Origin: Nocardioides pocheonensis
Lineage (GTDB): Bacteria; Actinomycetota; Actinomycetes; Propionibacteriales; Nocardioidaceae
Assembly (NCBI RefSeq): GCF_003725535.1
Contig: NZ_RJSF01000007.1
Location: 121,542 to 185,541, forward strand
Length of the DNA stretch: 64,000 bases
Direction: 5' to 3'
Under the pieces are notes generated by a model. It made no database searches, was not told the DNA's origin, and saw nothing but the letters and a program-made list of their open reading frames with translations. Both the position numbers and the translations under genes were made by a program. The first letter of the stretch is position 1. Every line of letters begins with the position of its first letter. Shown piece after piece: positions 9,642 to 19,389 of the stretch.

Positions 9642-12133
9642 TTGCGGCCTCCTTCGAGGGTGCTCACGGTCACCGTGCTGCCGGCCGGACCGACGAGGTG
9701 GCGCACCGAGAACCCGGGCGCACTCGCCGGAGCCCACACGACGCCGTCGGCGAGGTCGGCGACGCGCACCGGCAGGTTCAGGCTGCCCAGCGGGCCGGTG
9801 AGCGTGACCAGGTCACCCTCCTCGACCCCGCCGAGTCCGTCGAACGTCGCCTGCCCGACCAGCACGACCGGACGCCGGGCGGTGGCCCGGTAGTGGTCGT
9901 CGCCGTCCTGCATCCGCCCGTCGTCGATGAGCTGCTTCCAGGACGCGAGCACGAGGGTGCGCTCCCCGCTGGTTGAGCTTGCCGAAACCTCGTGCGGGAT
10001 CTCGGCAGGCTCGATCACCAACCGCTCGCCCTCCCACGGACCCAGCTGCTGCATCTCGGTCGCCGCCTGCTCGGGGCTGCGGATCCCGATCGGGCGGCCG
10101 CGCTCCTCGGCGATGCCGGCGAGCACGCGTACGTCGGGCAGGGAGGTGGGGCTCTCCAGGACCTTGCCGAACGGCCGGACCCGGCCCTCCCAGTTCACGA
10201 ACGAGCCGGCCTTGTCGGTCGTCGGAGCGACCGGGAAGACCACGTCGGCGACCTCGGTGAGCTCCGAGGAGCGCACCTCGAGGGCGACGACGAACGCCTT
10301 GCGGAGCGCCTTGCGGAGCTTCTTCGCCCGGGCGCCGTGGAGCTGCCCCCCGTAGAGCTGCAGAGTGTCGGCCGGGTCGACCCCGCCGACGACCAGCGCC
10401 TCGAGGTCACCCTCGACGAGCGCGTCGAGGATGCTCTCCGCGTCGAGACCCTCGGCCTCCGGAAGCTTCGCGGCGCCCCAGGCGGCACCCAGGTCGACCC
10501 GGGCCGACGCGTCGGAGACCGGACGTCCGCCGGGGAAGAGGTTCGGCAGGCAGCCGACCTCCAGGGCGCCCCGGTCGCCGGCACGCCGCGGCACCCAGGC
10601 GAGCCGGGCGCCGGTGGTCTGCGCGAGCTGCACGGCCGCGCTGAGGGCGCCGGGCACGCTCGCCAGGCGCTCACCGACCAGCACGATGCCGCCCCCGTCG
10701 AGGGCGACCTCGCCGTTCTCGGCGAGGGCGTCGAGCGCGGTGGCCTCGGTGCCGGGCACCGTCGGCAGCAGCCGGCCGCCCATCTTGCGCAGGCCGCGGG
10801 AGGTGAACGGCGCCAGCGAGAAGATCCGGGTGCCGTGCGCGCGGTTCGCCTTGCGCAGCCGCAGGAAGATCGCGCCCGCCTCGTCCTCCGGCTCGAGCCC
10901 GGCCAGCACAACGGTGCGGGCGGTCTCCAGGTCGGCGTACGTGACCGCGCCACCGTCGGGGCCGGTGAGGACGACCTGGGAGGCGAGGAACGCCGCCTCC
11001 TCCGCCCCACGGTCGGCGCCGAGCGGGCGCGACCGGAAGTCGATGTTGTTCGTCCGGCAGGTGACGCGCGCGAACTTGCTCCACGCGTAGGCGTCCTCGA
11101 CGGTGAGCCGGCCGCCGGGGAGCAGGCCGACCTTCCGCTTCGCGGCCGCGAGGCCCCGGGCGGCGACCGCGAAGGCCTCGGACCAGGAAGCGACCCGGAG
11201 GTCACCCGTCTCCTCGTCGCGGACCATCGGGTGGGTCAGCCGGTCGTCCTGGCGCGCCCACAGGAACGCGAACCGGTCCTTGTCGGTGATCCACTCCTCG
11301 TTGACCTCGGGGTCATTGTCGGCGAGCCGGCGCATCACCTTGCCGCGCCGGTGGTCGACGCGGATGGCGGAGCCGCACGCGTCGTGCTCCGCGACCGCCG
11401 GAGCCGAGACCAGGTCGAAGGGCCGCGAGCGGAACCGGTACGCCGCCGAGGTCAGCGCCCCGACCGGGCAGATCTGGATGGTGTTGCCGGAGAAGTAGGA
11501 CTCGAACGGCTCGCGCTCGTAGATGCCCACCTGCTGGAGCGCACCGCGCTCGATCAGCGCGATGAACGGGTCACCGGCGATCTGCTCGGAGAACCGCGTG
11601 CACCGGGCGCACAGGACGCAGCGCTCGCGGTCGAGCAGCACCTGGGCGGAGATGTTGATCGGCTTGGGGTAGACGCGCTTGTGCTCGACGAACCGGGACT
11701 CGCCGCGGCCGTTGCTCATCGCCTGGTTCTGCAGCGGGCACTCACCGCCCTTGTCGCAGACCGGGCAGTCCAGCGGGTGGTTGATCAGCAGGAACTCCAT
11801 GATCCCCTGCTGCGCCTTGTCGGCGACCGCGCTGGTGGCCTGGGTGTTCACGACCATGCCCTCGGCGACGGGCAGCGTGCACGAGGCCTGCGGCTTGGGG
11901 AAGCCGCGGCCGTTGCCGGCGTCGGGGATGTCGACCAGGCACTGGCGGCAGGCGCCGACCGGGTCGAGCAGCGGGTGGTCGCAGAACCGCGGGATCTGCA
12001 CGCCGACCTGCTCGGCGGCACGGATCACCAGGGTGTCCTTCGGGACGCTGACCTCGATGCCGTCGATGGTCAGCGTGACCAGGTCGGACTTCTCGACGGC
12101 GCTGCCCGCACCGTCGCCGGTCGTCACAGTCAT
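9638..12133 (-). CDS. nuoG: NADH-quinone oxidoreductase subunit G
   Basis: Peripheral-arm iron-sulfur subunit of complex I, 831 residues. The N-terminus has the [2Fe-2S] ligands ([15 protein letters not shown], near residue 50), the His/Cys cluster region ([11 protein letters not shown] near 125) and the [4Fe-4S] motif CVLCARC near 170, followed by a molybdopterin-oxidoreductase-like body. Residues about 715-722 (VSASSTS) are encoded by a copy of the short palindromic repeat at 9970-9989, located between the catalytic-like body and the C-terminal beta domain; the frame is kept. The ATG overlaps the nuoF stop (ATGA) and the stop overlaps the nuoH start (GTGA). Confidence 0.96.
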   Translation of the reverse strand: MTVTTGDGAGSAVEKSDLVTLTIDGIEVSVPKDTLVIRAAEQVGVQIPRFCDHPLLDPVGACRQCLVDIPDAGNGRGFPKPQASCTLPVAEGMVVNTQATSAVADKAQQGIMEFLLINHPLDCPVCDKGGECPLQNQAMSNGRGESRFVEHKRVYPKPINISAQVLLDRERCVLCARCTRFSEQIAGDPFIALIERGALQQVGIYEREPFESYFSGNTIQICPVGALTSAAYRFRSRPFDLVSAPAVAEHDACGSAIRVDHRRGKVMRRLADNDPEVNEEWITDKDRFAFLWARQDDRLTHPMVRDEETGDLRVASWSEAFAVAARGLAAAKRKVGLLPGGRLTVEDAYAWSKFARVTCRTNNIDFRSRPLGADRGAEEAAFLASQVVLTGPDGGAVTYADLETARTVVLAGLEPEDEAGAIFLRLRKANRAHGTRIFSLAPFTSRGLRKMGGRLLPTVPGTEATALDALAENGEVALDGGGIVLVGERLASVPGALSAAVQLAQTTGARLAWVPRRAGDRGALEVGCLPNLFPGGRPVSDASARVDLGAAWGAAKLPEAEGLDAESILDALVEGDLEALVVGGVDPADTLQLYGGQLHGARAKKLRKALRKAFVVALEVRSSELTEVADVVFPVAPTTDKAGSFVNWEGRVRPFGKVLESPTSLPDVRVLAGIAEERGRPIGIRSPEQAATEMQQLGPWEGERLVIEPAEIPHEVSASSTSGERTLVLASWKQLIDDGRMQDGDDHYRATARRPVVLVGQATFDGLGGVEEGDLVTLTGPLGSLNLPVRVADLADGVVWAPASAPGFSVRHLVGPAGSTVTVSTLEGGRK
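9970..9989 (-). repeat. Short palindromic repeat inside nuoG
   Basis: TGGTTGAGCTTGCCGAAACC on the plus strand is the short-form element of the 63-471 cluster (reverse orientation, AAGCTC middle as at 389-412). It lies wholly within nuoG and adds a short serine-rich peptide without breaking the frame. Confidence 0.8.
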
Positions 12134-13437
12134 GCGGAGGCTCCTTCAGCGGCGAAGACCGTGGACGCCATCGGGTCGAACGGGCAGCCGCCGTGCTCGA
12201 GGTGGGCGAGGTAGTCGGCCCGGAAGTACTTGATCGAGGAGGTGATCGGGCTGGTCGCGCCGTCGCCGAGCGCGCAGAACGCGCGGCCGAGGATGTTGTC
12301 GCACTGGTCGAGCAGCAGGTCGAGGTCCTCCTCGCTGCCCTGACCGTTCTCCAGGCGGGCGAGCGTCTGGGTCAGCCACCAGGTGCCCTCGCGGCACGGC
12401 GTGCACTTGCCGCAGGACTCGTGCTTGTAGAACTCCGTCCAGCGCAGCACCGCGCGGACCACGCAGGTGGTGTCGTCGAAGATCTGCAGCGCCCGGGTGC
12501 CGAGCATCGACCCGGCCTCGCCGACCGCCTCGAAGTCCAGCGGCACGTCGAGGTGCTCGGAGTTGAGCAGCGGGGTGCTGGAGCCGCCGGGCGTCCAGAA
12601 CTTGAGCTGGTTGCCGTTGCGCATGCCCCCGGCCAGCTCGATCAGCTGGCGCAGGGTGATGCCGAGCGGGGCTTCGTACTGGCCGGGCCTGTTGACGTGG
12701 CCCGACAGGGAGAAGATCCCGAAGCCCTTGGACTTCTCGGTGCCCATCGAGGCGAACCAGTCGGCGCCGTTGGCGATGATCGACGGCACCGACGCGATGC
12801 TCTCGACGTTGTTGATCACCGTGGGGCTGGCGTAGAGGCCGGCCACGGCGGGGAACGGCGGCCGCAGGCGGGGCTGGCCGCGGCGTCCCTCGAGCGAGTC
12901 GAGGAGCGCGGTCTCCTCACCGCAGATGTAGGCACCGGCGCCGGCGTGCACCACGAGGTCCAGGTCGTAGCCGGAGCCGTGGATGTCGGTGCCGAGGTGG
13001 CCCGCGAGGTAGGCCTCCTGCACGGCCCGCTGGAGCCGGCGTACGACGTGCAGCACCTCGCCGCGCACGTAGATGAACGCCTTGTTGGCGCGGATCGCGT
13101 AGGAGCTGATGATCACGCCCTCGACCAGCGTGTGCGGGCTGGCCATCATCAGCGGGATGTCCTTGCAGGTGCCCGGCTCGGACTCGTCGGCGTTGACCAC
13201 GAGGTACTTCGGGTTCGGGTTGTCCTGCGGGATGAAGCTCCACTTCATGCCGGTCGGGAAGCCGGCCCCGCCGCGACCGCGGAGACCGGAGTCCTTCACC
13301 GCGGCGATCACGTCGTCCTGCGACATCGACAGCGCCTTCTTCAGCGCGTCGTACCCGCCACGCGACTCGTACGACGCGAGCGTCCACGCACGCTCCGCAT
13401 CCCAGTTGTCGGTGAGGATCGGGGTCAATACGTCCAT
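12130..13437 (-). CDS. nuoF: NADH-quinone oxidoreductase subunit F
   Basis: The NADH-binding and FMN-binding subunit where electrons enter complex I. The 435-residue protein has the FMN/NADH glycine-rich stretch GLRGRGGAGFPTGMKW near residue 50, the NADESEPGTCKD segment near 85, GAGAYICGEETALLDSLEG near 165, and the N3 [4Fe-4S] motif ESCGKCTPCREGTWW near 345 with a fourth cysteine (GRAFCALGD) near 390. All expected ligands are present. ATG at 13437 shares one base with the nuoE stop (TGATG), and the stop overlaps the nuoG start by 4 nt. Confidence 0.98.
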   Translation of the reverse strand: MDVLTPILTDNWDAERAWTLASYESRGGYDALKKALSMSQDDVIAAVKDSGLRGRGGAGFPTGMKWSFIPQDNPNPKYLVVNADESEPGTCKDIPLMMASPHTLVEGVIISSYAIRANKAFIYVRGEVLHVVRRLQRAVQEAYLAGHLGTDIHGSGYDLDLVVHAGAGAYICGEETALLDSLEGRRGQPRLRPPFPAVAGLYASPTVINNVESIASVPSIIANGADWFASMGTEKSKGFGIFSLSGHVNRPGQYEAPLGITLRQLIELAGGMRNGNQLKFWTPGGSSTPLLNSEHLDVPLDFEAVGEAGSMLGTRALQIFDDTTCVVRAVLRWTEFYKHESCGKCTPCREGTWWLTQTLARLENGQGSEEDLDLLLDQCDNILGRAFCALGDGATSPITSSIKYFRADYLAHLEHGGCPFDPMASTVFAAEGASA

Positions 13438-14180
13438 CAGGACTCCTCCGCCGTGGTCTCGGACTCGGCGCGCGACGTGTCGGCGTGCTCGACGGCCTCG
13501 CCCTTGTCGTCAGGCACCGCATCGGCGTCGCCGGAGGCCGAGCCCGAGGGCGCCGTCCAGCCCTGCTCACGGGCGATCTTCAGCCCGACCAGCGACGCCG
13601 GTCCGGCTGCGGGGCCCTCGTCGGCGAGGTCGTCGGGGAAGCCGGCGAGCACGCGCTCGGCCTCGCGCCAGGTCACCACGCGGGGGCCGCGGGTCGAGCG
13701 GACCTCGTTGCCGGCCCGCAGGTCGTCGACGAGCCGGACCGCCGACTCCGGCGTCTGGTTGTCCATGAACTCCCAGTTGACCATCATCACCGGGGCGTAG
13801 TCGCAGGCCGCGTTGCACTCGACGTGCTCGAGGGTGATCTTGCCGTCCTCGGTGGTCTCGTCGTTGCCGACGTCGAGGTGGTCCTTGAGCCGCTCGAAGA
13901 TCAGGTCGCCGCCCATGATCGCGCAGAGCGTGTTGGTGCAGACCCCGACGTGGTAGTCACCGACCGGGCGGCGCTTGTACATCGTGTAGAAGGTCGCCAC
14001 GCCGCTGACCTCGGCCGCGGAGATCTCGAGGATCTCGGCACACGCCTCGATGCCCTCGGGCGTGATCTGCCCGGCAACGCTCTGCACGAGGTGCAGCATC
14101 GGGAGCAGGCCCGAGCGCTTCTGGGGGTAGCGCGCCGCGATCTCCTCGAGCTCTGCAACTGTCTCTTGTGGCAGAGGCAC
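13437..14180 (-). CDS. nuoE: NADH-quinone oxidoreductase subunit E
   Basis: Thioredoxin-like subunit of the NADH dehydrogenase module carrying the [2Fe-2S] cluster N1a. Four ligands are visible as C-x4-C (CTNTLC, near residue 80) and C-x3-C (CNAAC, near 120). The GTG start at 14180 is forced by an in-frame TAG just upstream. At 247 residues it is longer than the roughly 165-residue E. coli protein because of a C-terminal acidic, Ser/Thr-rich tail of about 70 residues that looks disordered. An 89-nt gap separates it from nuoD, the only sizeable gap in the nuoB to nuoK stretch. Confidence 0.96.
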   Translation of the reverse strand: MPLPQETVAELEEIAARYPQKRSGLLPMLHLVQSVAGQITPEGIEACAEILEISAAEVSGVATFYTMYKRRPVGDYHVGVCTNTLCAIMGGDLIFERLKDHLDVGNDETTEDGKITLEHVECNAACDYAPVMMVNWEFMDNQTPESAVRLVDDLRAGNEVRSTRGPRVVTWREAERVLAGFPDDLADEGPAAGPASLVGLKIAREQGWTAPSGSASGDADAVPDDKGEAVEHADTSRAESETTAEES

Positions 14181-14269
14181 CTAGACCACAGCCCTTCCGC
14201 AACCATGAATCGGAACAACAGCGCGACAGGACCACGTGTCGCAATGCGCGCAGACTGAAACCAACGAAC

Positions 14270-15616
14270 TCATCTGTCGACACCGCCCATGACAGGGTCG
14301 ATGCTCGCGATCGCGACGATGACGTCGGCGATCATGCCGCCCTCGCTCATCACCGAGGTCGCCTGGAGGTTGGTGAACGAGGGGTCGCGGAAGTGCGCGC
14401 GGTAGGGGCGCGTGCCGCCGTCGCTGACGACGTGCGCGCCGAGCTCGCCGCGCGGCGACTCGATCGGCACGTAGGCCTGTCCGGCCGGGACCCGGAAGCC
14501 CTCGGTCACCAGCTTGAAGTGGTGGATGAGGGCCTCCATGGACTCACCCATGATGTGCCGGATGTGGTCGAGGCTGTTGCCCATGCCGTCGCTGCCGATG
14601 GAGAGCTGGCTGGGCCACGCGATCTTCTTGTCACCGATCATCACCGGCGCGCCCTCGAGGCCGGCGAGCCGCTCGACGCACTGCTCGATGATCTTCAGCG
14701 ACTCCCACATCTCGTTCAGCCGGATCCGGAACCGGCCGTAGGAGTCGGCGGTGTCCCAGGTGCAGACCTCGAAGTCGTAGTCCTCGTAGCCGCAGTAGGG
14801 CTGGTTCTTGCGCAGGTCCCACGGGTAGCCGGTGGAGCGCAGCACCGGGCCGGTGATGCCCAGCGCCATGCAGCCGGCCAGGTCGAGGTGGCCCACGTCG
14901 ACGAGGCGGGCCTTGAAGATCGGGTTGGCGTTGCAGAGGTCGGCGTACTCCGGCAGCCGCTTCTTCATCAGGGCCACGAAGTCGCGGATCTCGTCGAGCG
15001 CACCGGCAGGCATGTCCTGTGACACGCCGCCGGGGCGGATGAACGCGTTGTTCATGCGGAGCCCCGTGATCAGCTCGAGCAGGCCGAGGACCAGCTCGCG
15101 CTCGCGGAACCCGATCGTCATCACGGTCAGGGCGCCGATCTCCATGCCGCCGGTGGCGATCGCCACCAGGTGGGAGCCGATCCGGTTGAGCTCCAGGAGG
15201 AGCACCCGCATCACGTTGGCCTTCTCGGGGATCTGGTCCTCGATGTCGAGCAACCGCTCCACGCCCAGGCAGTACGCCGCCTCGTAGGCCAGGTTGCCGA
15301 GGTAGTCCATGCGGGTGCACAGCGTCACGCCCTGGACCCAGGTGCGGTACTCCATGGTCTTCTCGATGCCGGTGTGCAGGTAGCCGATGCCGCACCGCGC
15401 CTCGGTGACCGTCTCGCCCTCGAGCTCGAGGATCAGCCGGAGCACGCCGTGCGTGGACGGGTGCTGCGGGCCCATGTTGACGACGATCTTGTCGTCGTGG
15501 TCCTCGGCGACGCCGGTGACGACGGAGTCCCAGTCCTGGCCGGTGACCGTGTAGACCTTGCCTTGCGAGGTCTGGGACTCGGTCGCGGCGTAGGGATCGT
15601 TCGAGGTGGTGGTCAC
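14270..15616 (-). CDS. nuoD: NADH-quinone oxidoreductase subunit D
   Basis: 49-kDa-type subunit of complex I; with NuoB it forms the quinone reduction site. The 448-residue product contains the quinone-site histidine segment [15 protein letters not shown] near residue 45, [19 protein letters not shown] near 90 and the terminal DPVMGGVDR common to the family. A polar N-terminal extension of about 35 residues precedes the conserved fold. The GTG start overlaps the nuoC stop as GTGA. It is a separate gene, not a NuoCD fusion. Confidence 0.97.
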   Translation of the reverse strand: MTTTSNDPYAATESQTSQGKVYTVTGQDWDSVVTGVAEDHDDKIVVNMGPQHPSTHGVLRLILELEGETVTEARCGIGYLHTGIEKTMEYRTWVQGVTLCTRMDYLGNLAYEAAYCLGVERLLDIEDQIPEKANVMRVLLLELNRIGSHLVAIATGGMEIGALTVMTIGFRERELVLGLLELITGLRMNNAFIRPGGVSQDMPAGALDEIRDFVALMKKRLPEYADLCNANPIFKARLVDVGHLDLAGCMALGITGPVLRSTGYPWDLRKNQPYCGYEDYDFEVCTWDTADSYGRFRIRLNEMWESLKIIEQCVERLAGLEGAPVMIGDKKIAWPSQLSIGSDGMGNSLDHIRHIMGESMEALIHHFKLVTEGFRVPAGQAYVPIESPRGELGAHVVSDGGTRPYRAHFRDPSFTNLQATSVMSEGGMIADVIVAIASIDPVMGGVDR

Positions 15617-16416
15617 GAGTACGCCCTCCGCTGGTCCGGCGGCGGCACCGTGCCGCCCTTGTACTCCACAGGAATGCCGCCGAGTGGGTAGTCCTTGCGC
15701 TGGGGGTGGCCCGGCCAGTCGTCCGGCATCTCGATGCGGGTGAGGCCCGGGTGGCCGTCGAACACGATGCCGAAGAAGTCGAAGGTCTCGCGCTCGTGCC
15801 AGTCGTTGGTCGGGTAGGTCGCGACCACGCTGGGGATGTGCGGGTCGGAGTCGGGGCAGGTGACCTCGAGGCGAATCCGCCGGTTGTGGGTCATCGAGAG
15901 CAGGTGGTAGACCGCGTGCAGCTCGCGCCCGGTGTCACCGGGGTAGTGGACGCCGCTGACGCCGGCGCAGAACTCGAACCGGAGCGCCTCGTCGTCGCGG
16001 AGCAGCCTGGCCACGGCGGGCAGGTCCTGGCGACGGATGAAGAAGGTGATCTCGCCGCGGTGGACGACCACCTTCTCGACCGAGGACTCCAGACCCTGCT
16101 CGCGGGTGACCCTCGCCAGCGAGGCCGCCACGTCGTCCATCCAGCCGGGCCCTCCTGAGCCTGCCGAAGGGCCGTACGGCGGGGGCGTGGCGCCGGGCAG
16201 CGTGACCGTGCGGCGCAGACCGCCGTAGCCGGAGGTGTCACCGGCGTCCTGGGTGCCGAACATGCCACGCCGCTCGCCGATCACCTCGCGGGTGTCGGCG
16301 GTGTGGGCCTCGACGGCGTCCAGGGAGGCGTCCTGCGTGCCGCCTTCGCGCTGGGCGAGCTGGGACTTCTCAGGAGCGGCGTCGTCGGCGCTCTTCTGGT
16401 CGGGCTCGTCGGTCAC
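15613..16416 (-). CDS. nuoC: NADH-quinone oxidoreductase subunit C
   Basis: 30-kDa-type subunit of the peripheral arm, 267 residues. The conserved part begins near residue 90 and ends with the signature region [41 protein letters not shown]. About 85 N-terminal residues are low-complexity and polar. Residues about 82-90 (within [10 protein letters not shown]) are encoded by a palindromic segment (16148-16173) resembling the short dispersed repeat. The GTG start at 16416 overlaps the nuoB stop as GTGA; the longer frame to 16683 would lie inside nuoB and is rejected. Confidence 0.95.
   Translation of the reverse strand: MTDEPDQKSADDAAPEKSQLAQREGGTQDASLDAVEAHTADTREVIGERRGMFGTQDAGDTSGYGGLRRTVTLPGATPPPYGPSAGSGGPGWMDDVAASLARVTREQGLESSVEKVVVHRGEITFFIRRQDLPAVARLLRDDEALRFEFCAGVSGVHYPGDTGRELHAVYHLLSMTHNRRIRLEVTCPDSDPHIPSVVATYPTNDWHERETFDFFGIVFDGHPGLTRIEMPDDWPGHPQRKDYPLGGIPVEYKGGTVPPPDQRRAYS
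16148..16173 (-). repeat. Short palindrome in the nuoC N-terminal region
   Basis: GGCCCT at 16148-16153 pairs with AGGGCC at 16168-16173 around CCTGAGCCTGCCGA, which shares GAGCCTGCCGAA with the dispersed repeat copies at 41686-41700 and 57870-57882. It lies in the part of nuoC that encodes the poorly conserved N-terminal extension. Confidence 0.55.
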
Positions 16417-16967
16417 CGCAGCAGGCCCCTCATCTGGCTGGTCGGCAGCGCCTTGAGCGCCGACGCCTCGTTCGTCTCGATCTCGGCAAGCCGGTTGCTG
16501 CCCAGCTTGGTGCCCTGGACCTGCTCGTGGAGCTTGAGGATCGCGTCGATCAGCATCTCGGGGCGCGGCGGGCAGCCGGGGAGGTACATGTCGACGGGGA
16601 CGACGTGGTCGACACCCTGCACGATCGCGTAGTTGTTGAACATGCCGCCCGAGCTCGCGCACACGCCCATCGCCAGCACCCACTTCGGGTCGGGCATCTG
16701 GTCGTAGATCTGGCGCAGCACCGGGGCCATCTTCTGGCTCACCCGGCCGGCGACGATCATCAGGTCGGCCTGCCGCGGGCTGGCCCGGAACACCTCCATG
16801 CCGAACCGGGCCAGGTCGTACTTGGGGCCGCCGGTGGTCATCATCTCGATGGCGCAGCAGGCGAGGCCGAAGGTGGCCGGCCAGAACGACGCCTTGCGCA
16901 TGTAGCCGGCGACGCCCTCGACCGTGGTCAGCAGGACGCCGGACGGAAGCTTCTCTTCGATACCCAT
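16413..16967 (-). CDS. nuoB: NADH-quinone oxidoreductase subunit B
   Basis: PSST-type subunit carrying cluster N2, the last iron-sulfur centre before quinone. The 184-residue product has the tandem cysteines in [10 protein letters not shown] (about residues 34-43), the cysteine in [15 protein letters not shown] near 100 and LPGCPPRPE near 130, so all four N2 ligands are present. The ATG at 16967 ([12 protein letters not shown]) has GGGAG about 8 nt upstream; the frame open to 17015 adds no conserved residues. A 147-nt gap, in which I see nothing beyond the ribosome site, separates it from nuoA. Confidence 0.97.
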   Translation of the reverse strand: MGIEEKLPSGVLLTTVEGVAGYMRKASFWPATFGLACCAIEMMTTGGPKYDLARFGMEVFRASPRQADLMIVAGRVSQKMAPVLRQIYDQMPDPKWVLAMGVCASSGGMFNNYAIVQGVDHVVPVDMYLPGCPPRPEMLIDAILKLHEQVQGTKLGSNRLAEIETNEASALKALPTSQMRGLLR

Positions 16968-17114
16968 GTCAATGTGCTCCCAGTGTTGAGAGTCGGGAGG
17001 TGCGTGCAATGCCAAGGCGGAGGAGGGAAGGCGGCCTACGACGCGCCGCGTCGGCCGTCGACCGACACGCCACGGATCTGGGATGGCGCGGGCAGTGTGC
17101 GTACATCACGGCTC

Positions 17115-17474
17115 TCAATCCCAGTCCAGGCCGCCGCGACGCCATACGTACACGTAGGCGACGAAGACCGGGATGATGAACAGCACCATCTCCACCAGCG
17201 CGAAGGTGCCCATGGCGTCGAAGGCCACGGCGATCGGGTAGAGGAAGACGATCTCGATGTCGAAGACGATGAACAGCATCGCGGTGATGTAGTAGCGGAC
17301 CGGGAAGCGGCCGCCGCCGATCGGCTGGGGCGTGGGCTCGATGCCGCACTCGTAGGAGTCGAGCTTGGCGCGGTTGTAGCGCTTCGGGCCGACCAGCGCG
17401 CTCATGATCACCGAGAACACGGCGAAGCCGGCCGCCAGGATCAGGAGCGCCAGAACCGGGGTGTAGAGCGCCAT
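17115..17474 (-). CDS. nuoA: NADH-quinone oxidoreductase subunit A
   Basis: Small three-helix membrane subunit of complex I next to the quinone chamber, 119 residues, standard length. The conserved loop is visible as KLDSYECGIEPTPQPIGG followed by FPVRYYITAMLFIVFDIE, including the redox-sensitive loop cysteine. It is the first gene of the 14-gene nuo operon. The upstream region contains a near-consensus Rex operator 43-60 nt before the ATG and a possible -10 element, so this is where transcription of the operon probably starts. Confidence 0.97.
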   Translation of the reverse strand: MALYTPVLALLILAAGFAVFSVIMSALVGPKRYNRAKLDSYECGIEPTPQPIGGGRFPVRYYITAMLFIVFDIEIVFLYPIAVAFDAMGTFALVEMVLFIIPVFVAYVYVWRRGGLDWD

Positions 17475-17516
17475 TCCTCACCTTCCTGCAGGGCTCATCG
17501 CACGCAGGTTGTGCGC

Positions 17517-17555
17517 TTGTGAACCACTTCACGATCTCGCGACTTCGTCAGCATA
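17517..17555 (-). promoter_or_regulatory. Rex operator and candidate promoter of the nuo operon
   Basis: TTGTGAACCACTTCACGA at 17517-17534 matches the Rex operator consensus TTGTGAA-N4-TTCACAA at 13 of 14 specified bases. On the minus strand a -10-like TATGCT lies at 17555-17550, with a poor -35 (TTCGCG, 18-bp spacer). The operator would then cover the early transcribed region, blocking elongation or initiation when NADH is low. Rex itself is encoded at 51736-52410. In Streptomyces coelicolor Rex is known to control nuo; here control is inferred from the site. Confidence 0.8.
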
Positions 17556-17619
17556 GAGGCCTCCGTCACAACGCGCGAACCCCCCTCCCCCCGGGTGGAA
17601 TCCACGCGGGGACCGGCCC

Positions 17620-17647
17620 ATTTAGGGCATGCGAGCGTGGCCTAAAT
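17620..17647 (-). terminator. Hairpin after ubiE (possible terminator)
   Basis: ATTTAGG at 17620-17626 pairs perfectly with CCTAAAT at 17641-17647 across a 14-nt loop, immediately after (and touching) the ubiE stop codon. There is no T-tract, as is usual in GC-rich actinobacteria. It would separate ubiE from the nuo promoter downstream. Confidence 0.45.
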
Positions 17648-18339
17648 CACGGCTTGGTGCCGCGGTGGAGGGCCACGATCCCGCCGCTCAGGTCGCGCCA
17701 CTCGACGCCGGTCCAGCCGGCGCGCTGGAGCCGTGCGGCCAGCCCGCGCTGGTCGGGCCATGCGCGGATCGACTCGGCCAGGTAGACGTAGGCGTCGGGA
17801 GCCGAGGAGACCGCGCGCGCCACGGCCGGGAGCGCCTTCATCAGGTACTCGATGTAGAGCGTCCGGAACGGCGCCCAGGTCGGCGAGCTGAACTCGCAGA
17901 CGACCAGCCGCCCGCCGGGACGGGTCACACGCAGCAGCTCGCGGAGGCCGGCGTCGGGGTCGACGATGTTGCGCAGCCCGAAGGAGATCGTCACCGCGTC
18001 GAAGGTGTCGTCGGGGAACGGCAGCCGGGTGCCGTCGCCGGCGACGAAGGGCAGGTGGGGGCGCGCCTGCTTGCCGACCCGCAGCATGCCGACGGAGAAG
18101 TCGCACGGCACGACGGTCGCGCCGCGGTCTCGGAACGGCTGGCTCGACGTACCGGTGCCGGCCGCGAGGTCCAGGACGAGCTCGCCCGGCCTCGGGTCGA
18201 CCGCCGCGATCACCTGGTGGCGCCACCGCCGGTCCTGGCCGAGCGACAGGACGTCGTTGGTGAGGTCGTAGCGCCGGGCGACGTCGTCGAACATCGCCTG
18301 CACCTCGGCGGGCTTCTTGTCCAGGTCAGCGCGGGTCAC
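17647..18339 (-). CDS. ubiE: Demethylmenaquinone methyltransferase
   Basis: SAM-dependent C-methyltransferase that converts demethylmenaquinone to menaquinone, the last step of the pathway (MenG/UbiE). The 230-residue protein starts with the family signature [19 protein letters not shown] and has the SAM-binding motif [12 protein letters not shown] near residue 58, PCDFSVGML near 83 and TISFGLRNI near 120. GTG start. It stands alone on the minus strand upstream of nuoA, divergent from an L,D-transpeptidase gene, and joins the menF, menD, menC, menE and menA genes in this window. The same gene is called menG or menH in other genomes. Confidence 0.95.
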   Translation of the reverse strand: MTRADLDKKPAEVQAMFDDVARRYDLTNDVLSLGQDRRWRHQVIAAVDPRPGELVLDLAAGTGTSSQPFRDRGATVVPCDFSVGMLRVGKQARPHLPFVAGDGTRLPFPDDTFDAVTISFGLRNIVDPDAGLRELLRVTRPGGRLVVCEFSSPTWAPFRTLYIEYLMKALPAVARAVSSAPDAYVYLAESIRAWPDQRGLAARLQRAGWTGVEWRDLSGGIVALHRGTKP

Positions 18340-18402
18340 GCAGACACCCTATGGGTGCCCGCACGAGGCAACTTTTCCGGTCTCCGGTGCGTCTACGAGG
18401 GC

Positions 18403-19344
18403 ATGGAGCAACGCAAGGGGCAGGATGTCCCGGTGAACACTGGTGTGAAGCGTGGGGGCGGTGGGACGAGGTTTCTCGTGCTGCTGCTGGCCATCGCAGG
18501 TCTCGGGTACGCCGCCACGACCGTCTCGGCAAGCGGGGCCACGGCCGGGCACGGCCACCGGTCGGCCCCGGCCGCCACGGTCTCGCCGTCGACCCAGCCG
18601 GCCGCGGTCGCTGCAGGACCACAGATCCTCCCGGCCTCCGACCCGCTGACCCCGACGCCGACCACGACACCGACACCGGCCCCGGCCCCGGCCGTCCTGC
18701 AGCCGGGCGACACCGGTCCTCGGGTGCGGGTGCTCCAGGCCCGGCTCCGCCAGCTCGGCTGGTACGCCGGCACGGTCAACGACCGCTACGGCCCCCGCAC
18801 GACCACGGCGGTGCGCGGCTTCCAGGCCCGGCACGCCCTGCCGGTCACCGGCTCCGTGGACCGACCGACGCTCCTGCAGGTCTGGTCACTGACCCGCAGG
18901 CCGACCCGGGACGAGCTGCACAACCGGACCGTCGGAGGCCAGGGCGGCGGGGGCACCTGGACCACCGCGGCGCTGGACCGGCGCTGCCGCTCCGGCCACG
19001 TGCTGTGCGTGGACAAGGCGAGCCGCACCATCCGCTGGGTGGTCGACGGCGAGGTCCGCAGGACCATGGCGGTGCGGTTCGGCGCGGCGTACACCCCGAC
19101 CCGCGAGGGCGTCTTCCACATCGGCTGGAAGTCGCGTGACCACGTCTCCACGCTGTTCCACACCTCGATGCCGTTCGCGATGTTCTTCAGCGGTGGGCAG
19201 GCGGTGCACTACTCGTCGGACTTCGCGGCCCGGGGCTACGCAGGAGCGAGCCACGGCTGCGTCAACGTGCGGGACTACAACGGCATCAAGTGGCTGTTCG
19301 GCCAGGTCCGCGTGGGCGACACGGTGGTCATCTACTGGTCCTAG
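18403..19344 (+). CDS. L,D-transpeptidase with peptidoglycan-binding domain
   Basis: A secreted or membrane-anchored cell-wall enzyme of 313 residues that would form 3-3 cross-links in peptidoglycan or attach ligands to it. One hydrophobic segment (FLVLLLAIAGLGYAA, about residues 24-38) is followed by a Pro/Thr-rich linker, a PG_binding_1 domain (LQPGDTGPRVRVLQARLRQL, about 105-165) and a YkuD catalytic domain (about 195-313). The catalytic motif SHGCVNVRDYN is intact, with the nucleophile at about Cys286. ATG at 18403 is used; GTG at 18433 with AAGGGG upstream is a reasonable alternative. Confidence 0.9.
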   Translation: MEQRKGQDVPVNTGVKRGGGGTRFLVLLLAIAGLGYAATTVSASGATAGHGHRSAPAATVSPSTQPAAVAAGPQILPASDPLTPTPTTTPTPAPAPAVLQPGDTGPRVRVLQARLRQLGWYAGTVNDRYGPRTTTAVRGFQARHALPVTGSVDRPTLLQVWSLTRRPTRDELHNRTVGGQGGGGTWTTAALDRRCRSGHVLCVDKASRTIRWVVDGEVRRTMAVRFGAAYTPTREGVFHIGWKSRDHVSTLFHTSMPFAMFFSGGQAVHYSSDFAARGYAGASHGCVNVRDYNGIKWLFGQVRVGDTVVIYWS

Positions 19345-19352
19345 ACCCCCAG

Positions 19353-19372
19353 CCGGGTGGGTGGCTACCCGG
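19353..19372. terminator. Weak hairpin between L,D-transpeptidase gene and menF
   Basis: CCGGGT (19353-19358) can pair with ACCCGG (19367-19372). The stem is short and lacks a T-tract, and the next gene begins 17 nt later, so it may not stop transcription. Confidence 0.25.
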
Positions 19373-19389
19373 GCGTAGGCTCCACCTTC

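Noticed and set aside
10545-10565. GTTCGGCAGGCAGCC in nuoG as another repeat copy
   Set aside because: Only GTTCGGCAGGC is shared. It lacks the paired arm, and it encodes conserved [10 protein letters not shown], so it is ordinary coding sequence.
16413-17015. Longer nuoB start at 17015
   Set aside because: The added 16 residues are not part of the NuoB family, and the ATG at 16967 has a clear ribosome site.
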